From assembly GCA_017305455.1 (NCBI GenBank), contig JAFKKO010000119.1:1-64000 (forward strand): DNA of 64,000 bases, read 5' to 3'. The translations under genes and the position numbers were made by a program. A model generated the notes under the pieces. The model ran no database searches. It worked only from the letters and a program-made list of their open reading frames with translations, and was not told the origin of the DNA. Each line of letters begins with the position of its first letter. Position 1 is the stretch's first letter. Of the stretch, positions 9,111-16,757 are shown piece by piece. The DNA comes from Hyphomicrobiales bacterium. GTDB taxonomy: Bacteria > Pseudomonadota > Alphaproteobacteria > Rhizobiales > Xanthobacteraceae.

Positions 9111-10129
9111 AGGGTCACGATGATCTTGCCGAACACCTGACGGCTTTCCATGCGGGCGAGCGCGGTGGCGACGTCCTCGATCGGCACTTCGGTGTCGATC
9201 ACCGGCTTCATGCCGGCGGCCATCTTGTCGAGGCTCTCGGCGATGTTGCGCATCGAGGCGCCGAACGAGCCGATGATGCGATACTGCTGCTGGAACAGCT
9301 GCATCAGGTTCAGTGTCGTGGTCGGGCCCGAGGTCGAGCCGCAGGTGACGAGCCGGCCGCCGCGCTTGAGGCAGAGCAGCGAGCCGTTGAAGGTGTCGGC
9401 GCCGACATGCTCGAACACCACGTCCACGCCCTTCTTCTTAGTGATCTTGCGCGTCACGCCCTCGAAGCGATCGGTGCGGTAGTTGATGACGTGATCGGCG
9501 CCGAGCGCCTTGACGCCTTCGATCTTGGCATCGCTGCCGACCGTGGTGATCACGGTGCAGCCGATCGCCTTCGCCATCATGATCGCGACGGTGCCGATGC
9601 CCGAGCCGCCGGCATGGACGAGGATAGTCTCGCCGGGCTGCAGTTTGGCGTTGTCGAACAGCATGTGCTGCACGGTGGAGAACGCGATCGGCGCGCAGGC
9701 GGCGTCACGCAGGCTGACGTTCTCCGGCACCGGGATGACGAGCCGCTCGCTGAGATTCATCAGTTCGCGTGCGAAGCCATCGACATGGAAACCCATGATG
9801 CCGGCGACGTTCTCGCACAGATTGTCGCGACCTTCGCGGCAGGCCTTGCATTCGCCGCAGGTCAGCGCGCCGTACATCACGACTTTCTGGCCGGGCTTGA
9901 AGCGTGTCACGCCTTCGCCGGTGGAGACGATCTCACCGGAGGCTTCCGCGCCGACGATCAGCGGCATCTTGCGCTTGGCGAACGCCATGCCGCGATAGCC
10001 CCAGACGTCGATGTGGTTGAGCGCGACCGCCTTGACCCGGATCTGCACCTCACCCGTGGCCGGGGGCGGCGGAGGCGGGAGATCTTCGATCACCAGTTGA
10101 CGGTCGGCAACAAGGGTTAGTGCGCGCAT
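9107..10129 (-). CDS. Zinc-binding dehydrogenase of the VLCFA cluster (adh2XL-like)
   Basis: Medium-chain dehydrogenase/reductase of 340 residues. It has the structural-zinc cysteines (Cys91, 94, 97, 105 in CGECKACREGRDNLC), a GroES-like N-terminal domain and a Rossmann motif HAGGSGIGTVA for NAD(P)H. The catalytic-zinc position carries Asn38 (ALNHIDVW), so it belongs to the quinone oxidoreductase-like branch rather than classical alcohol dehydrogenases. An equivalent gene is a constant member of the rhizobial acpXL-lpxXL cluster, where it is presumed to act in making the C28 hydroxy fatty acid; its exact reaction is unproven. It is translationally coupled to the acyltransferase downstream, but separated from the ketosynthase upstream by a 301-bp repeat-filled gap. 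Confidence 0.85.
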   Translation of the reverse strand: MRALTLVADRQLVIEDLPPPPPPATGEVQIRVKAVALNHIDVWGYRGMAFAKRKMPLIVGAEASGEIVSTGEGVTRFKPGQKVVMYGALTCGECKACREGRDNLCENVAGIMGFHVDGFARELMNLSERLVIPVPENVSLRDAACAPIAFSTVQHMLFDNAKLQPGETILVHAGGSGIGTVAIMMAKAIGCTVITTVGSDAKIEGVKALGADHVINYRTDRFEGVTRKITKKKGVDVVFEHVGADTFNGSLLCLKRGGRLVTCGSTSGPTTTLNLMQLFQQQYRIIGSFGASMRNIAESLDKMAAGMKPVIDTEVPIEDVATALARMESRQVFGKIIVTL

Positions 10130-10164
10130 GGCAGAGAGGGTCCTAGAGTCGGCAGGTCAAATGA

Positions 10165-10418
10165 TACGGCGTCATTGCGAGCGAAGCGAAGCAATCCAGA
10201 CATGAACTTGGCCTCATCCTGAGGAGCGCGCGACGTAGCCAGGTTCACGCAGGCTGCGCCTGCTATCGCGCGTGTCTCGAAGGATGATGTCTCCTCATGG
10301 TTCGAGACGTCGCCATAGCGCGTCGGAAGAGGCGCGTAAACGCGCTGTTGGCTCCTCCTCACCATGAGGACTGGATTGCTTCGTCGGCTTTGCCTCCTCG
10401 CAATGACGACAGGGTTTT
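10165..10418. repeat. Dispersed intergenic repeat, copy C, inside the VLCFA cluster
   Basis: This element fills the 301-bp gap between the dehydrogenase and ketosynthase genes. Outer arms are inverted copies of each other: GTCATTGCGAGCGAAGCGAA with GCAATCCAG on the left, TGGATTGCTTCGTCGGC with CTCGCAATGACGA on the right. Inside is the shared core CCTCATGGTTCGAGACGTCG ... GCTCCTCCTCACCATGAGGA, which matches copy B near 16500-16565 almost word for word. It has no coding capacity of its own; open frames across it are fortuitous. The nested arrangement suggests one palindromic element within another. Confidence 0.75.
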
Positions 10419-10430
10419 CGGGCCGGCGAC

Positions 10431-11711
10431 TTACACCGGCTCGCGCGTCAGGATCAGCGAGGCGTTCTGGCCGCCGAAGCCGAAGGAGTTCGACATCACG
10501 GCGGTCACTTTGCCGTCGCGCGCTGTGTTCGGCACCACGTCGAACGGGATCGCGGGGTCCGGGATGTCGTAATTGATGGTCGGCGGGATGCGCTGGTGCT
10601 CCAGCGTCAGCACCGAGAACACCGCCTCGACCGCGCCGGCGGCGGAGAGCGTGTGGCCGACCATCGACTTGTTGGACGAGACCGGAATCTGCTGGGTGCG
10701 CTCGCCGAACACGGTGGAGATGCCGAGATACTCCATCTTGTCGTTTTCCGGCGTGCCGGTGCCGTGGGCGTTGATGTAGTCGATCTGCTCGACGCTCATG
10801 CCGGCGTCGGCCAGCGCGTTGCGCACGCAGCCGATGATCGGCTTGCCGTCCGGGCTGGAGCGGGTGCGGTGGAACGAGTCGGCCAGTTCGCCGCAGCCGG
10901 CCAGCACGCCGAGAATTTTCGCGCCGCGCGCGGTCGCGGCCTCAAGACTCTCCAGCACCAGCGCGCCGGCGCCTTCCGCCATCACGAAGCCGTCGCGGTT
11001 CTTGGCGAAGGGGCGCACCGCGCTTTGCGGCGGATCGTTCTGCGTCGAGAGCGCCGACAGCAGCGAGAAGCGGATCAGCGCCTCCGGATTGACCGAACCA
11101 TCGGTGGCGACGCACAGCGCCGCGTCGGTATCGCCGCGGCGGATCGCCTCGACGCCGAGCTGGATCGCGGTCGCGCCCGAGGCGCAGGCGGTGGACAGCG
11201 AGATCGGCGAGCCCTTGGTGCCGAACCGTTCCGACAGATGATCGGCCACCGAGCCGAACTGGAAACGGTGATGGAAATCGGTGAAGTGTCCGCCGCCGGA
11301 GACTTTCAGCAGCGCGTCGTAGTCGATGGCGGCTGTGGCGGCCGCCGCGCGCGCCACTTCCCGGCGCGGCTCCCATTCGAGCTCGACCGGGGCCACGGCG
11401 AGAAACAGCGGGCCGGGGAAGTCACCCCTGGCGCCGATCTTCGCCTGCGCAACCGCTTCCTCGGTGGCGACATCGGCGAGCTTCTCCGACAGCACGGTGG
11501 AGGAGAACGGCTCGACGCCGAGAAAATCGACGGTGCCGGCCATGGTGGTGCGCAGGCCCTCGGTCGGAAAGCGGGTGATGGTGCGGATGCCGGATTCGCC
11601 CGCCGTCAGCCTGGTCCAGTTGTCGTCCTTGCCGGCGCCGAGCGAGGTGACCACGCCCATGCCGGTGACGACGACGATCGGCCTGCCGAATTTGTCGCGT
11701 GCTGCGCTCAT
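10431..11711 (-). CDS. Beta-ketoacyl-ACP synthase, catalytically intact (FabF1-XL type)
   Basis: KAS II-type condensing enzyme, 426 residues, that extends acyl-ACP with malonyl-ACP. The catalytic triad is complete: Cys176 in STACASG, His316 in NAHGTGT and His353 in VGHTLSAAG. The closing NSFGFGGQNASLIL is typical of FabF. In the acpXL cluster it is thought to elongate the chain carried by AcpXL towards C28. The second ketosynthase gene lies 27 bp upstream and lacks the catalytic cysteine, so the two may work as a heterodimer in the manner of the KS/chain-length-factor pair of type II polyketide synthases; that pairing is inference. A general housekeeping FabF role is less likely given the gene order. 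Confidence 0.88.
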   Translation of the reverse strand: MSAARDKFGRPIVVVTGMGVVTSLGAGKDDNWTRLTAGESGIRTITRFPTEGLRTTMAGTVDFLGVEPFSSTVLSEKLADVATEEAVAQAKIGARGDFPGPLFLAVAPVELEWEPRREVARAAAATAAIDYDALLKVSGGGHFTDFHHRFQFGSVADHLSERFGTKGSPISLSTACASGATAIQLGVEAIRRGDTDAALCVATDGSVNPEALIRFSLLSALSTQNDPPQSAVRPFAKNRDGFVMAEGAGALVLESLEAATARGAKILGVLAGCGELADSFHRTRSSPDGKPIIGCVRNALADAGMSVEQIDYINAHGTGTPENDKMEYLGISTVFGERTQQIPVSSNKSMVGHTLSAAGAVEAVFSVLTLEHQRIPPTINYDIPDPAIPFDVVPNTARDGKVTAVMSNSFGFGGQNASLILTREPV

Positions 11712-11738
11712 GTTGCCTCCGCTTTCATTCGGCGGCCG

Positions 11739-12959
11739 TCAGGCCGAGACCTTCTCCACCAGCGCCATGCCTTCGCCGCGCCAGTGGCCGGCGCCGATGA
11801 CCACGATCTGGGTCGGCGCCGCCGTGGTTTCAATCTCCATGCCGCTCGAATCGTGCGGCGGGAACAGCGCGCCCTTGGATAGCGACAGCGCGGCGAGCGC
11901 GAGCCCGAGCGGGAATTGCGCTTCCATCAGATGACCGAACGCGGTGCCGGTGGCGCGGACCGGCGCGCCGTCATCGGCGGTGACATGGCCCTTGAGGAAG
12001 GCGCGCTCCTGCGCGGTTGCGTCCCTGGCTCCGGTCGCGCCGGTGATCACCGCCGCATCCTTGCGGGGGGCAAGCTCGGTCCACAGCTTATCGAGTGTCC
12101 TGGTCAGGTCGCCATCCGCCTTGCGGCGGGCGTGGTCGGCGACAACGCCTTTGAGCCGCGCGAACGGCCTGGCGCCGCGCGCCTGCGCGTGCTCCTTCGA
12201 CTCGATCACCAGGAACGCGCCACCTGAGCCGAGCGCAAAACCGGCGGTGTCGTCAGGGCGTTCCCAAATCGGGCTGAACTTGTCCTTGAGGTTGAAGTCG
12301 CCGAACTCGTAGAGCATCAGGAGGTCCTTGCGCTCGCCGTTCTGCGCCGCGCCGACCAGCGCGATGTCGCTCTGGCCCGCTGCGATACGGGCGAGGGCGA
12401 TGCGCACGGCGTCGACGCCGGCGGCTTCCTCGCCCATGAAGGTGCGCGAGGAGCCGGTCACGCCATGGACGATGGCGATGTTGCCGGCGAGCAGGTTGGA
12501 GAGCTGGGCGAGGAACAGCGTCGGCCGCAGCCCGTTCATCAGCCGCTCGTTGAGAAAGCCCGGCGCGGCGTTGCCCTGCGCCTGATCATTGAGGACCGCC
12601 GAATCCACCGCAAGGTCGCGCTCGCCGCCGCCGGCGGCGACGATCATGTCCATGCGCGAGAGGATTTCGCTGTTGCCCTTGATGCCGGCGCTGTCGAGCG
12701 CGAGGCCCGCAGCGTAGGTGCCGATCCGCTGCCAGGCTTCCATCTGGCGCTGGTCGCCCTTCTTGGGGATCTGGGCGTCGAACGACACCTTGGCCATCGG
12801 GTGTACGATGTAGGGCGCGTAGCCTTCGGTGTCGGCGTTGACGCGCTTGTCCAGCAGCGCCTGCCAGTGCTGGTCGAGGCCCTCGCCGAGCGAGGAGGCG
12901 ATGCCGATGCCGGTGATCCACGCCTCGCGGGGCGGGTTTGCTGCTGTGGTCTCACTCAT
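11739..12959 (-). CDS. Ketosynthase-fold protein without catalytic cysteine (FabF2-XL type)
   Basis: 406-residue protein with the beginning (AWITGIGIASSLGEGLDQHW) and overall length of a FabF-family ketosynthase. There is no cysteine anywhere in the protein. The region matching TACASG in the neighbouring ketosynthase reads around GSSRTFMGEEAAG, and the first catalytic His segment (NAHGTGT) is replaced by ITGATGARD. Only the last His (AFGHLMEA) remains. It therefore cannot condense by the normal thioester mechanism and probably serves as a partner or chain-length subunit of the intact enzyme. It starts with an 8-bp overlap with the dehydratase gene and is followed after 27 bp by the intact ketosynthase, consistent with stoichiometric coexpression. 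Confidence 0.85.
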   Translation of the reverse strand: MSETTAANPPREAWITGIGIASSLGEGLDQHWQALLDKRVNADTEGYAPYIVHPMAKVSFDAQIPKKGDQRQMEAWQRIGTYAAGLALDSAGIKGNSEILSRMDMIVAAGGGERDLAVDSAVLNDQAQGNAAPGFLNERLMNGLRPTLFLAQLSNLLAGNIAIVHGVTGSSRTFMGEEAAGVDAVRIALARIAAGQSDIALVGAAQNGERKDLLMLYEFGDFNLKDKFSPIWERPDDTAGFALGSGGAFLVIESKEHAQARGARPFARLKGVVADHARRKADGDLTRTLDKLWTELAPRKDAAVITGATGARDATAQERAFLKGHVTADDGAPVRATGTAFGHLMEAQFPLGLALAALSLSKGALFPPHDSSGMEIETTAAPTQIVVIGAGHWRGEGMALVEKVSA

Positions 12960-13425
12960 GGGTCATGGCCTGCCCGGGAAAGCCGATGCGCTTCGCCATC
13001 GCTTCCATGTGTCCGCGCAACTCGGCATTGGGAAACACCGTGTGGCGGAAGGTAAGGGTCGCATTGCACTTCAGTTTGCCGCCGGCGCTGATCTTGGTCT
13101 CCGTCACCGCGAAGCCCGAGCCGTCATGGGCGAGCTTCGCTTCCACTGTCAGCAACTCGCCCGGGGTGACGAAATCGCGCATCTTGGCTTCCTTTACCGC
13201 GGCGAGGAACGGCATCCGCTCGAACTTGAGCAGCGCGATCAAAAGCCAGCCCGAGGTCTGCGCCATGGTCTCGATCAAAAGCACGCCTGGCATCAACGGA
13301 TAGCCCGGAAAGTGCCCCTCGAATACGGTGCTGGTCTGCGGCACCTGCGCTTCAACCGTGATCGTCCGCTCGCCGACATCAAGGTCGGTGATGCGATCGA
13401 TGAGCTGGAAATAGTCGAGGCGCAT
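12952..13425 (-). CDS. 3-hydroxyacyl-ACP dehydratase, FabZ-like (FabZ-XL type)
   Basis: 157-residue hot-dog fold dehydratase starting at MRLDYFQLIDRI. The frame extends upstream into the acpXL gene, but this start gives the normal family length. Active-site residues are His38 in FEGHFPGYPLMPG and Glu52 in LLIETMAQ, as in FabZ. It removes water from 3-hydroxyacyl-ACP in each elongation cycle; within the acpXL cluster its substrate is presumably AcpXL-bound. The start lies 8 bp downstream of the acpXL stop codon, and its 3' end overlaps the next ketosynthase gene by 8 bp, so the genes are tightly coupled. Confidence 0.88.
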   Translation of the reverse strand: MRLDYFQLIDRITDLDVGERTITVEAQVPQTSTVFEGHFPGYPLMPGVLLIETMAQTSGWLLIALLKFERMPFLAAVKEAKMRDFVTPGELLTVEAKLAHDGSGFAVTETKISAGGKLKCNATLTFRHTVFPNAELRGHMEAMAKRIGFPGQAMTHE

Positions 13426-13433
13426 GGCGGGCG

Positions 13434-13715
13434 TCAGGCGCCCTTGGCGGCGACCAGCTCGTCGATGCGGGCGCTGAGATTCTTCAGGACGAAATACTGC
13501 TCGGTGGTCGCCTTGCCGTCGTTGACCTCCTGGGTCCACTTCTCGAGCGGCAGCTTGATGCCGAACGCCTTGTCGATGGCGAAGGCGATATCAAGAAAGT
13601 CGAGGCTGTCGATGCCGAGGTCGTCGATCGCGTGGCTTTCCGGCGTGATGGTATCGCGCGGAATATCACAGGTCTCCGCAATGATCGTGGCGACTTGATC
13701 GAAGGTGGACGACAT
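13434..13715 (-). CDS. acpXL: Acyl carrier protein AcpXL (very-long-chain)
   Basis: Acidic 93-residue acyl carrier protein. The 4'-phosphopantetheine attachment serine is Ser37 in [12 protein letters not shown]. The start ATG 13715 is preceded by AAAGGG at a normal distance; the frame is open upstream to 13841 but those residues are not ACP-like. The C-terminal part is longer than in housekeeping AcpP and matches AcpXL proteins, which carry the 27-hydroxyoctacosanoate-type chain for lipid A. It is the first gene of the cluster dehydratase-ketosynthase-ketosynthase-dehydrogenase-acyltransferase. The upstream bases read ATCTAATTAAATTC on the coding strand and are AT-rich, so the operon promoter probably lies here, but no clear -35 is seen. 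Confidence 0.9.
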   Translation of the reverse strand: MSSTFDQVATIIAETCDIPRDTITPESHAIDDLGIDSLDFLDIAFAIDKAFGIKLPLEKWTQEVNDGKATTEQYFVLKNLSARIDELVAAKGA

Positions 13716-13931
13716 TGCTAACCCTTTGAATTTAATTAGATAAAGCCGATTTTCGGCATGGCGGGAGGAGCGGCTGCCGGCGGTCACGCCGACCCGCCCG
13801 GGGGTAGAGGGCGGTATACCGGACGGATGCGTTTGTTTCAATGGCGGCGGGCGGTCATTCCCCTGCCGGGAAGCGGCGGCGCCGTGCTCGCAAAGGCCGG
13901 TGAGCGTTGGCCAAAACGCTCAAGACGCGCC

Positions 13932-14273
13932 TCAACTGTTCGGGCTGCTGCCTGTCAGCCGCGAGCAGTCGCGCAGGCCCATCATCGCGCAGTCCTGGGT
14001 CTGGCGCATGTGGGTGAGGCTGGTCGCAAGCCAGACGCCGATGGCGGCGAGGATGATGGCGAAGGCGGCTGCGGCAAGATTGGCGATGATGCGCCGGCGA
14101 TAGTCGTCGGAGGCGCGGCGCGGATCGCGGGCCGGCGCATCCCGCAACACCGGGTCGGACGGACCGGCGCTATTGCGTGAGTCGGCCGGCCGCGCTGGCG
14201 GCGGTTCCGCCGGTCGCTGAAACTTCACCACGCGGCGGTCGTCGTCGGTTGTCTGGGGGTGCCGGACTGGCAT
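13932..14273 (-). CDS. Small single-pass membrane protein of unknown function
   Basis: 113 residues. The first 60 are charged and proline-rich (DDDRRVVKFQRPAEPPP), followed by one transmembrane helix at about residues 62-86 (IIANLAAAAFAIILAAIGVW). A short tail carries MRQTQDCAMMGLRDCSR with two cysteines, presumably periplasmic and able to form a disulfide. I recognise no characterised family, although proteins with this layout (basic cytoplasmic head, one helix, MRxTQDC tail) seem common in this bacterial group. It lies 216 bp upstream of acpXL on the same strand and may or may not share its transcription. Confidence 0.6.
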   Translation of the reverse strand: MPVRHPQTTDDDRRVVKFQRPAEPPPARPADSRNSAGPSDPVLRDAPARDPRRASDDYRRRIIANLAAAAFAIILAAIGVWLATSLTHMRQTQDCAMMGLRDCSRLTGSSPNS

Positions 14274-14481
14274 CGGTCGGCTGGCTCACGGGTGCACGAT
14301 ACAGGACCGAATATCTAGCACATCGGCGTGCCGCGGCCCAGCGCATGCGTAGGCCCGAAACCGGATCAGGAAAGAACCCTAACACCCTCGTATTGCTCGA
14401 TCTTGTGATCGGCAGGCCAGTCTTCCGAAGGCTACAGTCCAGGCTTTCCGATGACCTGCCGCCATAGCGGAGATTTGCAGC

Positions 14482-15102
14482 ATGACCCACAAGCGCGACC
14501 CGATACTTGAGCCTGTTTCGATTCTGTCCCTGCGGCCCACGCAGATGACCGTGGGGATGCGGGAGGTGAAGGAAAAGCAGCGCCGCTGGCGCAAGCATGA
14601 TTCCAGAAAGCGTGCCGAACTGCTTGGCCGGCATATGATTCCGGTGGTGGTGGGCCCCGACCGGCGCAATTACGTCATCGACCATCACCATCTGGCGCGC
14701 GCGCTTCATGAAGAAGGTGAAGAGAAGGTGCTGGTGTCGGTGGTGGCCGACCTCACCATGGTCGATCCAAAAGCGTTCTGGGTGGTGCTCGACAATCGCC
14801 GCTGGGTTTACCCCTATGACGCCAAGGGAGAACGGCGCGACTATCGTGACCTGCCGAAGTCAGTCACCGCGCTGAAGGACGATCCGTTCCGCAGCCTTGC
14901 CGGTGAGTTGCGCCGCGCCGGCGGGTTCGCCAAGGATACCACGCCGTTCAGCGAATTCCTCTGGGCCGATTTCCTGCGGCGGCGGCTGTCGCGAAAAATG
15001 GTGGAGAAGGACTTCGCCCGCGCCATGGAAGAGGCGCTGTCGCTCGGCAAGAGCCAGGATGCGATCTACCTGCCGGGATGGTGCGGTCCCTCGGAGGATT
15101 GA
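14482..15102 (+). CDS. ParB-like nuclease family protein (ParBc_2 type)
   Basis: 206-residue soluble protein. Its N-terminal part has the layout of the small ParB-like family often listed as putative ParB-like nuclease: LRPTQMTVGMREV, then IPVVVGPDRRNYVIDHHHLARAL, where the DHHH segment corresponds to the ParB GEHR/active region. The rest is specific to the family (WVYPYDAKGERRDYRDLP and YLPGWCGPSED). A GGAG ribosome binding site lies upstream of ATG 14482. It is not a chromosome-partitioning ParB: no helix-turn-helix or parA neighbour is present. Members are uncharacterised, so nuclease activity is only a family label. Confidence 0.75.
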   Translation: MTHKRDPILEPVSILSLRPTQMTVGMREVKEKQRRWRKHDSRKRAELLGRHMIPVVVGPDRRNYVIDHHHLARALHEEGEEKVLVSVVADLTMVDPKAFWVVLDNRRWVYPYDAKGERRDYRDLPKSVTALKDDPFRSLAGELRRAGGFAKDTTPFSEFLWADFLRRRLSRKMVEKDFARAMEEALSLGKSQDAIYLPGWCGPSED

Positions 15103-15171
15103 ACCGTCAGGGGCTTGCGAACGGTGGTTCATGCTTATCCGGAGGGATGAGGAATCGTGGCGGTACATCCG

Positions 15172-15335
15172 AAATCGTCATGCCCGGGCCTGTCCCGGGC
15201 ATCCACGTCTTGGCGAAGGAACGAGACGTGGATGGCCGGAATAAATCCGGCCATGACGGCGCGTCGTGAGATGTGGCTGAGCCCTCATCCTTCGAGACGC
15301 GAGGCTTCGCCTCGCTCCTCACCATGAGGATCGAA
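15172..15335. repeat. Dispersed intergenic repeat, copy D
   Basis: Noncoding stretch between the convergent ParB-like and MgtC-like genes. The left half is a palindromic element: CGTCATGCCCGGGCCTGTCC at the start and ATCCGGCCATGACGG at the end are inverted, with CCACGTCTTGG/GAGACGTGGATGG arms inside. The right half is the shared core CCTCATCCTTCGAGACGCG ... GCTCCTCACCATGAGGATCG, nearly the same as the end of copy A at 8130-8165. The mosaic shows that the core module moves with different partner modules. Confidence 0.72.
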
Positions 15336-15336
15336 T

Positions 15337-15816
15337 TCAGGACGCCGGTGGTTTCGGCGGCGCGTCGTCATCGCCCGGATCGGCGATGCCATGAAAAGCC
15401 CGCTCGATCGGTCCGCCGAACAGCAGCACGGCGAAGGCGAGGGCCAGCGTCGTGCCGGCGAGCGCCCATTGCGCCGTGCCGCAGACGATGCCGATGCAGG
15501 CCGCCAGCCAGACGCAGGCGGCGCTGGTGAGGCCATGCACCTTCTTGCTTTGGGCGGCGTGGACGATGACGCCGGCGCCGAGAAAGCCGATGCCGGTGAG
15601 AATGCCCTGGATCACCCGGCTCGCGGCATCGGGGTGAGCGCCCGGCGCATTCGGCAGTGGCTCAATGAAGACCATCACCGACGCGGTGGCGAGGCCGACA
15701 AGCCCGAGCGTGCGCAGCCCGATCGGCTTGCCGTGCAGGTCGCGGTTGAGACCGATGGCGCCGCAGGCCAGCGTCGCGGCGCCAAGGCGGAGCAGGATGT
15801 CGGGCCAGTCGAGCAC
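15337..15816 (-). CDS. MgtC/SapB family membrane protein
   Basis: 159-residue inner-membrane protein with four or five hydrophobic helices and the family core: ACGAIGLNRDLHGKPIGLRT, then GIGFLGAGVIV, SAACVWLAACIGIVCG and a final helix. I place the start at GTG 15816 (VLDWPDILLRLG), preceded by GAGAGG; no in-frame ATG is available nearby and upstream codons belong to an overlapping frame. MgtC proteins are linked to Mg2+-limited growth and, in pathogens, survival in macrophages, by modulating ATP synthase or transport. The gene lies 14 bp downstream of the peroxidase-related gene on the same strand, so the two probably form one transcript. Confidence 0.85.
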   Translation of the reverse strand: MLDWPDILLRLGAATLACGAIGLNRDLHGKPIGLRTLGLVGLATASVMVFIEPLPNAPGAHPDAASRVIQGILTGIGFLGAGVIVHAAQSKKVHGLTSAACVWLAACIGIVCGTAQWALAGTTLALAFAVLLFGGPIERAFHGIADPGDDDAPPKPPAS

Positions 15817-15830
15817 GTCGCGCCTCTCGG

Positions 15831-16412
15831 TTACGTGCGCGGCACGCGGCCGAGCAGATAGAACTCGTCGTTGGGCCGCATTTCGGCGACGCTGGCGATG
15901 CGGTTCGACAACCCGAAGAACGCCGCGATCGCGGCGATGTCCCAGATGTCGTCGTCCGAAAAGCCGTGGCCGCGCAGTTCGGTGAAATCCCGCTCGGAGG
16001 TGGTGTGGGCCTCGCGGCAGACCTTGAGCGCGAAATCGAGCATCGCCTTCTGGCGCGGCGTGATGTCGGCCTTGCGATAGTTGGTTGCGATCTGGTCGGC
16101 GATCTGCGGGTTCTTCGCGCGGATGCGCAGGATCGCGCCATGCGCCACCACGCAGTAATGGCACTGGTTCGCGCTCGAGGTCGCGACCACGATCATCTCG
16201 CGCTCGGCCTTGCTGAGGCCGCCGTCCTTCTCCATCAGCGCGTCGTTGTAGGCGAAGAAGGCGCGGAATTCGTCGGGGCGGTGCGCCAGCGTCAGAAAGA
16301 CGTTCGGCACGAAGCCGGACTTCTCCTGCACGGCGAGGATGCGCTCACGGATGTCTTGCGGCAGCGTGTCGAGCGGCGGAACGGGAAAGCGGCTGATCGG
16401 TTTGTCGGACAT
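15831..16412 (-). CDS. Peroxidase-related enzyme, carboxymuconolactone decarboxylase (AhpD) family
   Basis: 193-residue all-helical protein of the CMD/AhpD superfamily. The redox motif is Cys84-x-x-Cys87-x3-His91 (CHYCVVAHG), the same spacing as in AhpD-type alkylhydroperoxidases. The length and the segments SGFVPNVFLTLAHRPDEF and LSKAEREMIVVATSSAN match the uncharacterised peroxidase-related enzyme subgroup. It probably reduces hydroperoxides through the cysteine pair, but the electron donor and substrate are unknown. The MgtC-like gene follows closely. Upstream lies repeat copy B. No strong ribosome binding site precedes ATG 16412. Confidence 0.85.
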   Translation of the reverse strand: MSDKPISRFPVPPLDTLPQDIRERILAVQEKSGFVPNVFLTLAHRPDEFRAFFAYNDALMEKDGGLSKAEREMIVVATSSANQCHYCVVAHGAILRIRAKNPQIADQIATNYRKADITPRQKAMLDFALKVCREAHTTSERDFTELRGHGFSDDDIWDIAAIAAFFGLSNRIASVAEMRPNDEFYLLGRVPRT

Positions 16413-16484
16413 GTGAGGCTCGCGGGTAGAGGTTTGAGGCGCGAGCTTAGGGCATTTTCGTTGTGGGTTGAATCGCGATGTTGC

Positions 16485-16745
16485 GCCAGTTCCTCATGGT
16501 GAGGAGGAGCCGACAGCGCGCTTACGAGGGTCTTCCGACGCGCTATGGCGACGTCTCGAACCATGAGGCCCGAAGTCATGACACCGGGGTGCCCCGGATG
16601 TCGCGCAGCGCGTGAGCGGTGCGCTGCTGATCCGGGGCCGTTCCAAACGCCGAGTGTGGAACGGTCCCGGTTCTGCGAAGCCATAGCGCGGCGAAGAGGC
16701 GCGTGAACGCGCTTTTGTCACGCTGCATCGCGCCCGGGACAAGAA
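16485..16745 (-). repeat. Dispersed intergenic repeat, copy B
   Basis: This fills most of the 345-bp gap between the HerA-like ATPase and the peroxidase-related gene. Read on the minus strand it begins TTGTCCCGGGCGCGATGCAG and continues with GCTTCGCAGAACCGGGACC, GGAACGGCCCCGG and CCTCATGGTTCGAGACGTCG, ending GCTCCTCCTCACCATGAGGA. The order of modules equals that of copy A; the last part equals the core of copy C. Compared with A it has an extra hairpin segment (GCGCGTTCACGCGCCTCTTC). Open frames across it have no protein-like features. Confidence 0.75.
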
Positions 16746-16757
16746 TGCCGGATATGA

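Noticed and set aside
14170-14709. Minus-strand open frame between the small membrane protein and the ParB-like gene
   Set aside because: Overlaps both supported genes, low-complexity composition, no ribosome binding site seen.
15337-16164. Possible fusion of the MgtC-like protein with an upstream extension
   Set aside because: The extension lies in a different frame over the peroxidase-related gene and is Arg/Pro-rich; GTG 15816 with GAGAGG gives the normal family length.
16494-16742. Small open frame in repeat copy B
   Set aside because: Same repeat modules, inverted; not conserved as a frame between copies.
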